This document shows positions 28,550-35,458 of a DNA stretch of 40,481 nucleotides, piece after piece. Position numbers and translations under genes: made by a program. A model generated the notes under the pieces. The model worked only from the letters and a program-made list of their open reading frames with translations, did no database searches and was not told where the DNA came from. The stretch lies in NCBI GenBank assembly GCA_002840355.1, contig PHAL01000019.1, positions 1 to 40,481 of the forward strand. Reading direction: 5' to 3'. Positions within the stretch are counted from its first letter, which is position 1; each line of letters starts with the position of its first letter. The stretch comes from Elusimicrobia bacterium HGW-Elusimicrobia-3. GTDB lineage: Bacteria > Elusimicrobiota > Elusimicrobia > Elusimicrobiales > UBA9959.

Positions 28550-28602
28550 TAGGGTGACGGGCGCGAGAACCGCCCCGCGAAAGAGAGACTAGGAGAAACA
28601 AT

Positions 28603-29514
28603 ATGCTCAAGTTCCTGCTGAAAATATCCATCCTGACGGCCCTCGTGGTCGGCGTCATCCTGCTGATGCAGCATGTAGGCCCGCTCAATCCCGACACCCG
28701 GGTCATGCTCAAATATCTGGGCCTCGGCGCACTGGGCCTCGCGGCCCTGAGCGTGGTGGCCATTACCGTGCTCGGCCTGGCCGGCATAGCGCTGGCGGTC
28801 TTCGCCATCAAGCGCGGTTCGGCCGCCGCGGACGGCGTGGCCGGCGGTTTGCGCGGCCTCAGCGGTCTCAAGGGCCTCAGCGCCCTGAGCGCGCTGGGCG
28901 GGCTCTGCGGCCTGGGCAGCCTGGCCAAGATGAATTCCCGCACCGTGGAAGTTTCCGTGCCTAAATTTGAGGGCGGCGCCTTTCGCATCAAGACCATGAC
29001 CGGCGACCTGACGCTGACCGGCCGGGAGGGCGAGGGCGCCAGCGCCACGGTGGAAGTGCTGGAGCGCTCCGACGGCGACGCGGAGGTGAGCTTCGAGGGC
29101 GGGGAGCTGCGGGTCAGGACCAGGAGCGGCGCCAAGGCCGCCATCGGCGACGCCACCGTGTTCCTGCCGGCCCGGCTGGCCTCGCTGAACGCGGAGAGCG
29201 TCAACGGCGACATCGTTATCGGCGGCTTCGTGACCGACGGCGCGGCCTCCTTTAAGGGCGTCAACGGCGACATCTCCGTCTCCGGCCTGAAGAATTCCGG
29301 CGAGGCGCTGGTCAAGAGCGTCAGCGGCGACGTGGAGATCAGGGAGTCGCAGTTCAACTCGCTCAGCGCCCAGAGCATCAGCGGCGACGTGGAGGTGCGC
29401 GATTCTTCGGCCGAGAGCGCCGTGCTCAAGACCGTCAGCGGCGACATCGATTATTCCGGCAGCGATATCAGGAATCCCAGCGTGAAGACGGTCAGCGGCA
29501 CCGTGACCCGGTAA
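28603..29514 (+). CDS. Membrane-anchored DUF4097-type beta-helix protein
   Basis: 303 residues. Two N-terminal hydrophobic segments (about 5-23 and 38-70) are followed by a Gly/Leu/Ser-rich stretch and then a repetitive beta domain of DUF4097 type (about 112-303). Six repeats of about 20 residues end in SVNGDIVIGG, GVNGDISVSG, SVSGDVEIRE, SISGDVEVRD, TVSGDIDYSG and TVSGTVTR, the usual mark of a right-handed beta-helix like bactofilin-related or adhesin-like proteins. Because it shares the sigma factor's promoter, it is very likely a target of that sigma, and could be a stress-induced envelope scaffold or a negative feedback partner; neither is shown. AGGAG precedes the ATG by 8 bases. Confidence 0.78.
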   Translation: MLKFLLKISILTALVVGVILLMQHVGPLNPDTRVMLKYLGLGALGLAALSVVAITVLGLAGIALAVFAIKRGSAAADGVAGGLRGLSGLKGLSALSALGGLCGLGSLAKMNSRTVEVSVPKFEGGAFRIKTMTGDLTLTGREGEGASATVEVLERSDGDAEVSFEGGELRVRTRSGAKAAIGDATVFLPARLASLNAESVNGDIVIGGFVTDGAASFKGVNGDISVSGLKNSGEALVKSVSGDVEIRESQFNSLSAQSISGDVEVRDSSAESAVLKTVSGDIDYSGSDIRNPSVKTVSGTVTR

Positions 29515-29532
29515 AGCGCCGCGGATAAAATA

Positions 29533-29562
29533 AAAAGCCCCGGTCCCGGCCGGGGCTTTTTT
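29533..29562. terminator. Bidirectional terminator between DUF4097 and PduO-like genes
   Basis: 11-bp stem AAAAGCCCCGG with CCGGGGCTTTT around a 6-base loop, T tract on the plus strand (29557-29562) and A tract before it serving the minus strand. It ends both converging genes. Confidence 0.9.
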
Positions 29563-29575
29563 GTTACGGGGCCGG

Positions 29576-30058
29576 CTATTTAGCGAGGGAAACCGCCAGC
29601 AGGAAGAGGTAGTCTGAGAGGCGGTTGAGGTAGACGGCCGGCTGCCTGGCTTTAAGCTCCCAGGCCAGGATCTCGCAGACCCGCGCTTTGGTCCTGGCCA
29701 GGTGCGCCAGGGCCTCGGTCTCGTTCTGTCCCGGCAGGACGAACTTTTTCAGGGGCCGCACGGCGGCGGCGCGGCTTTCTATCAGAGCCGCGAGGGCGTC
29801 CGTCTCGGGCCCGAGGCCCGCTTTCATGCCCGCCACGATCCCGGAGGCTCTTATCAGGGCCGCCTGGACGGCGCCGAGCTCCCGCCGCAGGGCCGGCTTT
29901 TTAAGGGCGGTCTTGAGCAGGCCCAGCAGGGCGGAAAGTTCGTCGAGCAGGGCGTTGAGCTTTACGCGGGGGTGAGTCTTGGGCACCCGGCGGCCATCGA
30001 ACAGGTCGGTGCGGCCGAGGTCCCCGGAGCCCAGTTTCGGTTTAAAGGTCTGTGGCAT
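29576..30058 (-). CDS. PduO-like cobalamin adenosyltransferase homologue with eroded motif
   Basis: 160 residues in the PduO-type ATP:cob(I)alamin adenosyltransferase fold: GDLGRTDLFDGRRVPKTHPRV, LNALLDELSALLGLL, FVLPGQNETEALAHLARTKARV and YLNRLSDYLFLLAVSL. Active PduO enzymes have TKTGDxGxT in the ATP loop and the RRAER helix; here these read LGSGDLGRT and RVCEI, so ATP-contacting residues are missing. It may be a divergent adenosyltransferase, a cobalamin chaperone or an inactive relative. It overlaps the upstream hypothetical gene by one base (TGATG). A B12 radical SAM protein elsewhere in the window shows that the cell uses cobalamin. Confidence 0.7.
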   Translation of the reverse strand: MPQTFKPKLGSGDLGRTDLFDGRRVPKTHPRVKLNALLDELSALLGLLKTALKKPALRRELGAVQAALIRASGIVAGMKAGLGPETDALAALIESRAAAVRPLKKFVLPGQNETEALAHLARTKARVCEILAWELKARQPAVYLNRLSDYLFLLAVSLAK

Positions 30059-30423
30059 CAGAGTTTGTGCGCCTTAAGCTTTTCCATCACGAAGGCCAGG
30101 ATGGCCGGCGGCAGTTCTCCGGCGGCCGCCTCGAACCTGGCCGAGACGGTCGGGGCGTCGAACGCGCCGTCCGTCACCAGCACCGGGGCCGCCTTGGAGG
30201 CGCCCGCCGCGTGCTCGCCGTCGTCTATGCCGGTATGCTTGTAGCCGTACTGCCGTGTCCAGGTCAGGGCCCGGGGTTTCCTTTCGCGGTCATAGCAGAG
30301 CTGGAAGCCCCAGATCTCCTCTCCCGGCTCGAACCAGACTATCAGGTCGAAATACTCGTCGTCGAACCAGCGCCGGCGCGGCTCGCCCTTTACCTGCATC
30401 ACGTGCATGGCTTCTTTGAGCAT
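30058..30423 (-). CDS. Conserved hypothetical protein
   Basis: 121 residues, soluble, no signal or membrane segment. It shows RRRWFDDEYFDLIVWFEPGEEIWGFQLCYDRERKPRALTW, a pattern I recall from small uncharacterised proteins annotated only as hypothetical; no function is assigned. The start at 30423 has no Shine-Dalgarno sequence; TATAAT on the minus strand at 30430-30435 would place the RNA start near the ATG, so the mRNA may be leaderless. The stop overlaps the PduO-like start, so the two form an operon. Confidence 0.65.
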   Translation of the reverse strand: MLKEAMHVMQVKGEPRRRWFDDEYFDLIVWFEPGEEIWGFQLCYDRERKPRALTWTRQYGYKHTGIDDGEHAAGASKAAPVLVTDGAFDAPTVSARFEAAAGELPPAILAFVMEKLKAHKL

Positions 30424-30429
30424 GAAAAG

Positions 30430-30495
30430 ATTATATCAAAGGCGGCCGCCCCCGGTTCCGGCCCGCCCTCCCCCTCCTTTCCGGAATGGTATAAT
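30430..30495. promoter_or_regulatory. Divergent promoters for the hypothetical gene (leftward) and nfu (rightward)
   Basis: Leftward -10 TATAAT at 30430-30435. Rightward extended -10 TGGTATAAT at 30487-30495 (TGnTATAAT), with the start near 30502 and GAGG six bases before the nfu ATG at 30515. No clear -35 boxes on either side. Confidence 0.45.
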
Positions 30496-30514
30496 TTAAT
30501 AGAGAGGTATACCA

Positions 30515-30739
30515 ATGAAAGACAAAGTCGCCAAAGTTATAGAAAAAATAAAGCCCATGCTGGCCGCCGACGGCGGTTCGGTGGAACTCGTCGGCGTGGA
30601 CGAGAAGACGGGCATAGTGACCGTGCGCCTGACCGGCGCCTGCGGCTGCTGCCCGCACTCAACGATGACCCTCAAGCACGTAGTGGAGCGCATGATACGG
30701 GAAGAGGTTCCCGAGGTCAAAGAAGTCACGGTAGGCTGA
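30515..30739 (+). CDS. NifU-like C-terminal-domain (Nfu) iron-sulphur scaffold protein
   Basis: 74 residues: a stand-alone NifU C-terminal domain. VIEKIKPMLAADGGSVELVGVD starts the fold and LTGACGCCPHSTMTLKHVVERMI carries the CxxC pair (Cys43 and Cys46, with an extra Cys45 between). Dimers of such proteins hold a 4Fe-4S cluster and pass it to clients, such as the aconitase, radical SAM enzyme, NadA and NifH-like proteins encoded in this same window. Single gene with its own extended -10 promoter; a 13-bp inverted repeat follows the stop. Confidence 0.92.
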   Translation: MKDKVAKVIEKIKPMLAADGGSVELVGVDEKTGIVTVRLTGACGCCPHSTMTLKHVVERMIREEVPEVKEVTVG

Positions 30740-30752
30740 CGCTGTCCGGAAC

Positions 30753-30807
30753 CGCGCAGGCCGGGAACGGGGTCCAACCGGGACAAGTCCATGCCCCGGC
30801 CTGCGCG
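30753..30807. repeat. 13-bp inverted repeat between nfu and PHP gene
   Basis: Perfect arms CGCGCAGGCCGGG (30753-30765) and CCCGGCCTGCGCG (30795-30807) with a 29-base loop, then TTAGTTTT running into the PHP ATG at 30816. It can act as a terminator for nfu (T-rich tail) or as a leader structure blocking the PHP gene start nine bases on. Confidence 0.6.
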
Positions 30808-30815
30808 TTAGTTTT

Positions 30816-31625
30816 ATGGCGCTGATCAATCTCCACAACCATTCCACCTTCTCCGACGGCACGCTGGAGCCCGCGGCGCTGGCCCGCGAGGCCGCCCGCG
30901 CCGGCATCAAGTATTTCTCCCTGACCGACCACGACGTGACCGGCGGCTGGGAGGAGATGGAGCCGGCCCTGAAGCAGGCCGGCCTGGCCTACTGCTACGG
31001 CGTGGAGATCAGCACCGGCCTGCACGAGAACCTGCATATCCTGGGCTACGGCATAAACCTGGCCGACCCGGACCTGGCGGCCAGCCTGGTTGAATTCCGG
31101 GGCCGCCGCGTGGCCAGGATAAAGAAAATACTGGAACTGCTGGGCGGCCTGGGCATAACCATCGCTTTCGAGGACCTGCCGGTGCCTGCCAACCGCACGG
31201 TGGGCCGGCCGCAGGTGGCCGACGTGATGCGCGCCCGCAAGATCGTGTCCACCCGCAGCCAGGCCTTCAAGCGCTACCTGGCGCCCGGCGCGCCCGCCTA
31301 TGTCGGCCCCAACGGCCCCACGGTAGAGGAAGCCATAAAGACTATCAAGCGGGCCGGCGGCAAGGCCGTGCTGGCCCATCCCGGCGCGGTGGCCAAGGTG
31401 CTGGACCTGGCCGCCTGGAAGGATTTCGGCCTCGACGGCATAGAGGCCTATTACCCCGCCCATACCGGGGCCGCCACCCGGGAGTTCGTCTCGCTGGCCG
31501 CCCGCCACGGCCTGTTCGTTACCGCCGGCACCGATTTTCACGGCCCCGGCACCGAGCGCGGCAATATGGGCGGCTTCGAGTTCGACGAAGCGCAGTTCTC
31601 CGAAATAAAGAAAGCATTCATATGA
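30816..31625 (+). CDS. PHP-domain phosphoesterase (RnaAM/YciV-like)
   Basis: 269 residues. The metal ligands of the PHP superfamily are in order: NLHNHSTFSDG (His7, His9 region), SLTDHDVTGG, YGVEISTGL, AHPGAV and GTDFHGPG. Length and layout fit the YciV/TrpH group, including RNase AM, which releases nucleotides from 5'-phosphorylated short RNAs, and nucleoside 3',5'-bisphosphatases; sequence cannot choose among them. Cytoplasmic. No clear Shine-Dalgarno sequence. It overlaps the GDPD gene by four bases (ATGA), so they are co-translated. Confidence 0.88.
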   Translation: MALINLHNHSTFSDGTLEPAALAREAARAGIKYFSLTDHDVTGGWEEMEPALKQAGLAYCYGVEISTGLHENLHILGYGINLADPDLAASLVEFRGRRVARIKKILELLGGLGITIAFEDLPVPANRTVGRPQVADVMRARKIVSTRSQAFKRYLAPGAPAYVGPNGPTVEEAIKTIKRAGGKAVLAHPGAVAKVLDLAAWKDFGLDGIEAYYPAHTGAATREFVSLAARHGLFVTAGTDFHGPGTERGNMGGFEFDEAQFSEIKKAFI

Positions 31626-32359
31626 AAATAATATCGCACCGCGGCGCCTCGGCCTACGCGCCGGAAAACACGCTCAAGGCTTTCAGGCTGGCCGTGGAAA
31701 TGGGCTCCAGGGATTTCGAGTTCGACGTGCACCAGACCAAGGACGGCTACCTGGTGGTGCACCACGACTACTCGCTGCTCGGCACCGCCGGCCGCGACGT
31801 GAAGATCGCCGACCTGAGCTGGGCCGAGCTCAAGAAGATAAACGTGGCGCAGCATTACCGGGCGGACAAGGCCTTTCAGCATGTGCCGCGCCTGGAAGAG
31901 GTCATGGACATCATCGGCCCCGCCGCCGACTGGCTTAACTTCGAGGTGAAGAACGACGGCAACGTCTACCCCGGCATCGAGGAGAAGCTGCTGGCCTTCA
32001 TCAACAGCAAGCCCGGCATGTTCGCTAAAAGCCTGGTATCGAGTTTCGACCACGGCACGCTCAAGCGCTGCCGCGAGCTGTCCCACGACCTCAAGCTGGC
32101 CTACCTGGGCCACGGCCTGAGCACGGTGCTGCTGCTGCCCGCCATAAAGAAGGCCCGCGCCGTGCGGGCGGTCAATTTTCACCTGGCGCTGCGCATCGCT
32201 TTCAAGATCAACGTTTCCCGCATCAAGAAGGCCGGCTTCAATGTCTGCGTTTATACCGTCAACACCAAGAAAGACGCGCGGCGCATGCAGGAGATCGGCG
32301 TGGACGGCATATTCACCAACCACCCCGACCTGCTGGGCAAGTGGACGCTGAAGGGATAA
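31622..32359 (+). CDS. Glycerophosphodiester phosphodiesterase (GDPD/UgpQ family)
   Basis: 245 residues. It hydrolyses glycerophosphodiesters to glycerol-3-phosphate and an alcohol. Signatures: ISHRGASAYAPENTLKAF (catalytic His), FEFDVHQTKDGYLVVHHDYSL (metal Glu/Asp and second His), NFEVKND and the C-terminal GVDGIFTNHPDLL. No signal peptide, so it is the cytoplasmic type that recycles deacylated phospholipid head groups. Central gene of PHP-GDPD-nadA; the gap to nadA is 3 bases. Confidence 0.92.
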   Translation: MKIISHRGASAYAPENTLKAFRLAVEMGSRDFEFDVHQTKDGYLVVHHDYSLLGTAGRDVKIADLSWAELKKINVAQHYRADKAFQHVPRLEEVMDIIGPAADWLNFEVKNDGNVYPGIEEKLLAFINSKPGMFAKSLVSSFDHGTLKRCRELSHDLKLAYLGHGLSTVLLLPAIKKARAVRAVNFHLALRIAFKINVSRIKKAGFNVCVYTVNTKKDARRMQEIGVDGIFTNHPDLLGKWTLKG

Positions 32360-32362
32360 GCC

Positions 32363-33370
32363 ATGGACCAGTCGCTGACCGAAGAGATCAAGAGGCTGAC
32401 CTCGCTGGGGCTGCACCGGCGCTGCGTGGAAGGCGCGCTGGAAGGCGTCGCCGCCAAGACGCTGGAGATCAACCGGCTGAAGCGCGAGAAGAACGCCGTA
32501 GTCTGCGCCCATGTCTACCAGACGCCGGACATTATCCTGGGCATAGGCGACCTGGTGGGCGACTCTTATAAATTGGCGGACGACTGCCGCAAGACGGCTG
32601 CCGACAGCATCATTTTCTGCGGCGTGCATTTCATGGCCGAGACGGCCAAGATCCTGAACCCCTCCAAGAAAGTCTATGTGCCGTCGAAGAACGCCGGCTG
32701 CTCGCTCGCCGAGGCCATCACCGGGGAAGACGTGCGCAAATTGAAGGCCGAGCACCCCGGCCTGCCCGTGGTTGCCTACATAAACACCTCCGCCGAGGTG
32801 AAGGCTGAGAGCGACTGCATCGTCACCAGCGCCAACGCCGAGAAGATACTGCGGAAAATGTACGAGCGGCATGAGCGGCTCATTTTCGTGCCGGACCGGT
32901 TCATGGGGGCCAACCTGGCCAAGGCCCTCGGCAAGACGCCGGGCAAGGACATCATCCTCTGGAAGGGCACCTGCGTGGTGCACGAGCATTTCAACCCGGA
33001 GCTGATAAAGGTGTACCGCAAGAATTATCCCGGCCTGGTGGCGCTGGCGCACGCCGAGTGCCCGTCCGAGCTGATAGACGCCGTGGATTTCATGGGCGGC
33101 ACCGGCGACATGATGCGCTATGTCGAAAGCACCGACGCGTCGGCTTACCTGCTGGTGACCGAATGCGGCTTCGGCGAGCTGGCCAAGCTGCGCTTCCCCC
33201 AAAAGAATTTCATAGCGATGTGCCGGCTCTGCCCGTACATGAAGAGCATCACGCTCGACAGCGTGCTGGCCCTGCTGCGGAATCCCGCCCCGGAAGAAGT
33301 GACCGTGCCCGCAGACATAGCGGCCCGGGCCAAAAGATCCATAGACAAAATGTTCGAGCTCGCCGCCTAG
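32363..33370 (+). CDS. nadA: Quinolinate synthase
   Basis: 335 residues. NadA condenses iminoaspartate with dihydroxyacetone phosphate to quinolinate for NAD synthesis and needs a 4Fe-4S cluster. The three ligand positions are clear: Cys113 in NAGCSLAE, Cys204 in KGTCVVHEHF and Cys290 in AMCRLCPYMK. Other family marks are AHVYQTPDI, FCGVHFMAETAKILNPSKKVYVPS and FVPDRFMGANLA. No nadB or nadC gene lies beside it. NadD, acting later in the pathway, is at 21531. The nadA start is 3 bases after the GDPD stop. Confidence 0.96.
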   Translation: MDQSLTEEIKRLTSLGLHRRCVEGALEGVAAKTLEINRLKREKNAVVCAHVYQTPDIILGIGDLVGDSYKLADDCRKTAADSIIFCGVHFMAETAKILNPSKKVYVPSKNAGCSLAEAITGEDVRKLKAEHPGLPVVAYINTSAEVKAESDCIVTSANAEKILRKMYERHERLIFVPDRFMGANLAKALGKTPGKDIILWKGTCVVHEHFNPELIKVYRKNYPGLVALAHAECPSELIDAVDFMGGTGDMMRYVESTDASAYLLVTECGFGELAKLRFPQKNFIAMCRLCPYMKSITLDSVLALLRNPAPEEVTVPADIAARAKRSIDKMFELAA

Positions 33371-33379
33371 CTCCGCATA

Positions 33380-33573
33380 GCGGAAGGAAGGCTGCCCGCT
33401 CGCTCATAGAGCGGGCGCGGCGGAAGAGGGCCTGCGGTCCTCCGCCGGCGAAGAACTCGTCGCGCACACAGTGCGCTCCTCAGACATTCTTCGCCGCGGC
33501 CTTAATGATAGGCCGTCCGCTGCGGCCCTTGGCCCTGCGCCCTAAAATCGCTCGCGGGCAGCCTTCCTTCCGC
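33380..33573. repeat. 194-bp multi-hairpin element bounded by 20-bp perfect inverted repeats
   Basis: The outer arms (33380-33399 and 33554-33573) are perfectly complementary over 20 bp, starting GCGGAAGGAAGG. Inside are four more hairpins: GCCCGCTC/GAGCGGGC (33394-33416, overlapping and so competing with the outer arm), CGGCGGA/TCCGCCG extended by GGGCC/GGTCC (33418-33447), GGCGAAGAA/TTCTTCGCC (33447-33495) enclosing GCGCAC/GTGCGC (33462-33476), and CGGCCT/AGGCCG (33497-33515). No coding potential. It fills the convergent gap between nadA and aclA. I see no target-site duplication. It could be a MITE-like mobile element or a structured RNA. Confidence 0.75.
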
Positions 33574-33581
33574 AGTGCAAA

Positions 33582-33609
33582 TAAAAACCCCCGGGACGGC
33601 CCGGGGGTC
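33582..33609 (-). terminator. Terminator of the acn-aclB-aclA operon
   Basis: Perfect 9-bp stem ACCCCCGGG/CCCGGGGGT (33587-33595 and 33600-33608), 4-base loop; on the minus strand it is followed by a T-rich tail, TTTTTATTT. It lies 20 bases after the aclA stop. Confidence 0.9.
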
Positions 33610-33628
33610 TTTATATCGCTCTGTGGGC

Positions 33629-35458
33629 TTACAGGTCCGTCATGTAGGCTATCTCGTCGTACGGGGTGCGGTACAACGGCTGCTTCAGGCGCTTCTGGTC
33701 GAAGATATGGCCGAAGATGCCGATGGAGCGCGCCACCACGAACAGGGCGTTGAGGCAGCCCATCTTCACGATGTTCTCTATCTCGTCCTTGCTGAACGAG
33801 CCGGTGCTGTGCAGCATGTCCACGAACGCGATGCCGATGCAGCCGTCGACGTTCAGGATCAGGTTGCCCTTCTTGGCGGTGGTCAGTTTCTCCACTTCCA
33901 GCGCGTAGTCGAGCAGCGGCGTGCTCTTGAAGTTCTTCCGGCAGAAGGCCTTCATGGCCGTCACGCGCATGTCCGGGTTGGTCACGCTTTTTACCTTGTG
34001 GCCGATGCCGGGGATGGGCGTGCCCTTCTTCTTCATCTCCGTGATGAACTGCTCGGGGGTGAGCCGCGCGTCGTAGGCGCGCTTGAACTCCTGCGCCGCT
34101 CCGTCTATGGCGCCGCCGAACCTCGGGCCGATCGTCAGCAGGCCCGAGACCAGGCTGGAGATGATGTCCTTGCCGGCGCGGGCCGCCACGATGGCGTTAT
34201 GCGCGCCGCTCACGGCGGGGCCGTGGTCCGCGGTCAGGATCAGCGCGGTCTCGAGGAACTTCCTGCCGTAATCCGGCAGCTCGCGCTTGAACCAGAGCAG
34301 GCCGATCACGCCGCCGATGCCCAGCTCTTTCTCGAGCACCTTGGAGATCGGGATGTTCAGGTATTCCAGCTCCTCCTTCTTCTCGTTGGAGATCGTGTTG
34401 ATGAAGGTGGTGGCCTTGCGTATCCTGCCTTCCTTCATCGCCTGCGCGAAGTCCATCGGCAGGGCGGGGGCCGCGATGTCCTCGGCCGGCTTTATGGCGC
34501 CTTTCTTTACCAGCTTCAGGTAGGTCTCGTTCACCTTCACGCCGTAGTCGTCGAAGGAAGCCGGCACTATGGCGCCGGCGGCCTTGAGGGCCGCGTTCTT
34601 GGCGTCGGCGGTCTCCAGGTCGGAGCCGGCCTTGGCGCCCGCGTGGCCGAACTGCACGCCAGCGGGGAACATCTTGGAGCAGGTGCCGGTCACCCAGATG
34701 ACCAGCGGCTTAGTGATCTTTTTGGCCTTGAGGGCTTCCACTATGCGCAGCTCCTCGGTGCCGCCGATCTCGCCCAGCGCCACTATCATCTTCACGGCCG
34801 GTATGGCCTCGTAGCGCAGGATGTGCTCCAGCAGCGTAGAGCCGGGGTAGGCGTCGCCGCCGATGGCTATGCCCTCGTACAGGCCGTCCGTGTTGCGGGC
34901 GATGATGTTATAGCACTCGTTCGACAGGCCGCCCGACTTGGACACGAACCCGACGGAGCCGGGCCGGTGCAGCTTGGACTCCACGATATTCTCGTAGGTG
35001 CCGGCGGTGTTGGCGATCTTGAAGCAGCCGGCCTTGATGCCGCCCACGGTGGCCGGCCCTATGACCATCTTGTCGAGCTTCTTGGCGGTGGCGGCGAGTA
35101 TCCTCGCGCGGCGCTCCGGCACGCCCTCGGCGATCACGCACACGGTGCGGATGTTCGGGTGGTTCAGCGCTTCCATGCTGCTCTCGAAAGCGGAGCGGTA
35201 AGAGGCGAAGTTCACCACGACATCGGCCTTAGGATGACGCGCGGCGGCGGCTTCGAAGTCCTTGTACATCGGCAGCAGCACTTCGCCCTTGCCGAAGAAG
35301 ACCTTGTGCACGCCTTCGCTGCCGGGGTTGACGATGGCCGCCACCGACGGCACTTTGCGGCCGCAGGCGTAGTCGAAGTCCAGCATGCGCTGGATGGCGT
35401 TGACGTGGTAGCCGTAAACGATGGCGGTGGTATCCTTGGTGAAAAGCTCGGGTTTCAT
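33629..35458 (-). CDS. aclA: ATP-citrate lyase alpha (large) subunit
   Basis: 609 residues, the size of the Chlorobium AclA. With AclB it splits citrate, using ATP and CoA, into acetyl-CoA and oxaloacetate. The N-terminal half is succinyl-CoA-synthetase-like, with the phospho-histidine loop FGHAGAKAGSDLETADAKN (His272), corresponding to human ACLY His760. The C-terminal 250 residues resemble citrate synthase (LTADHGPAVSGAHNAIVAARAGKD, then PIPGIGHKVKS and LILNVDGCIGIAF). It overlaps aclB by one base (TAATG). Two-subunit enzymes of this type mark the reductive TCA cycle. Confidence 0.96.
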   Translation of the reverse strand: MKPELFTKDTTAIVYGYHVNAIQRMLDFDYACGRKVPSVAAIVNPGSEGVHKVFFGKGEVLLPMYKDFEAAAARHPKADVVVNFASYRSAFESSMEALNHPNIRTVCVIAEGVPERRARILAATAKKLDKMVIGPATVGGIKAGCFKIANTAGTYENIVESKLHRPGSVGFVSKSGGLSNECYNIIARNTDGLYEGIAIGGDAYPGSTLLEHILRYEAIPAVKMIVALGEIGGTEELRIVEALKAKKITKPLVIWVTGTCSKMFPAGVQFGHAGAKAGSDLETADAKNAALKAAGAIVPASFDDYGVKVNETYLKLVKKGAIKPAEDIAAPALPMDFAQAMKEGRIRKATTFINTISNEKKEELEYLNIPISKVLEKELGIGGVIGLLWFKRELPDYGRKFLETALILTADHGPAVSGAHNAIVAARAGKDIISSLVSGLLTIGPRFGGAIDGAAQEFKRAYDARLTPEQFITEMKKKGTPIPGIGHKVKSVTNPDMRVTAMKAFCRKNFKSTPLLDYALEVEKLTTAKKGNLILNVDGCIGIAFVDMLHSTGSFSKDEIENIVKMGCLNALFVVARSIGIFGHIFDQKRLKQPLYRTPYDEIAYMTDL

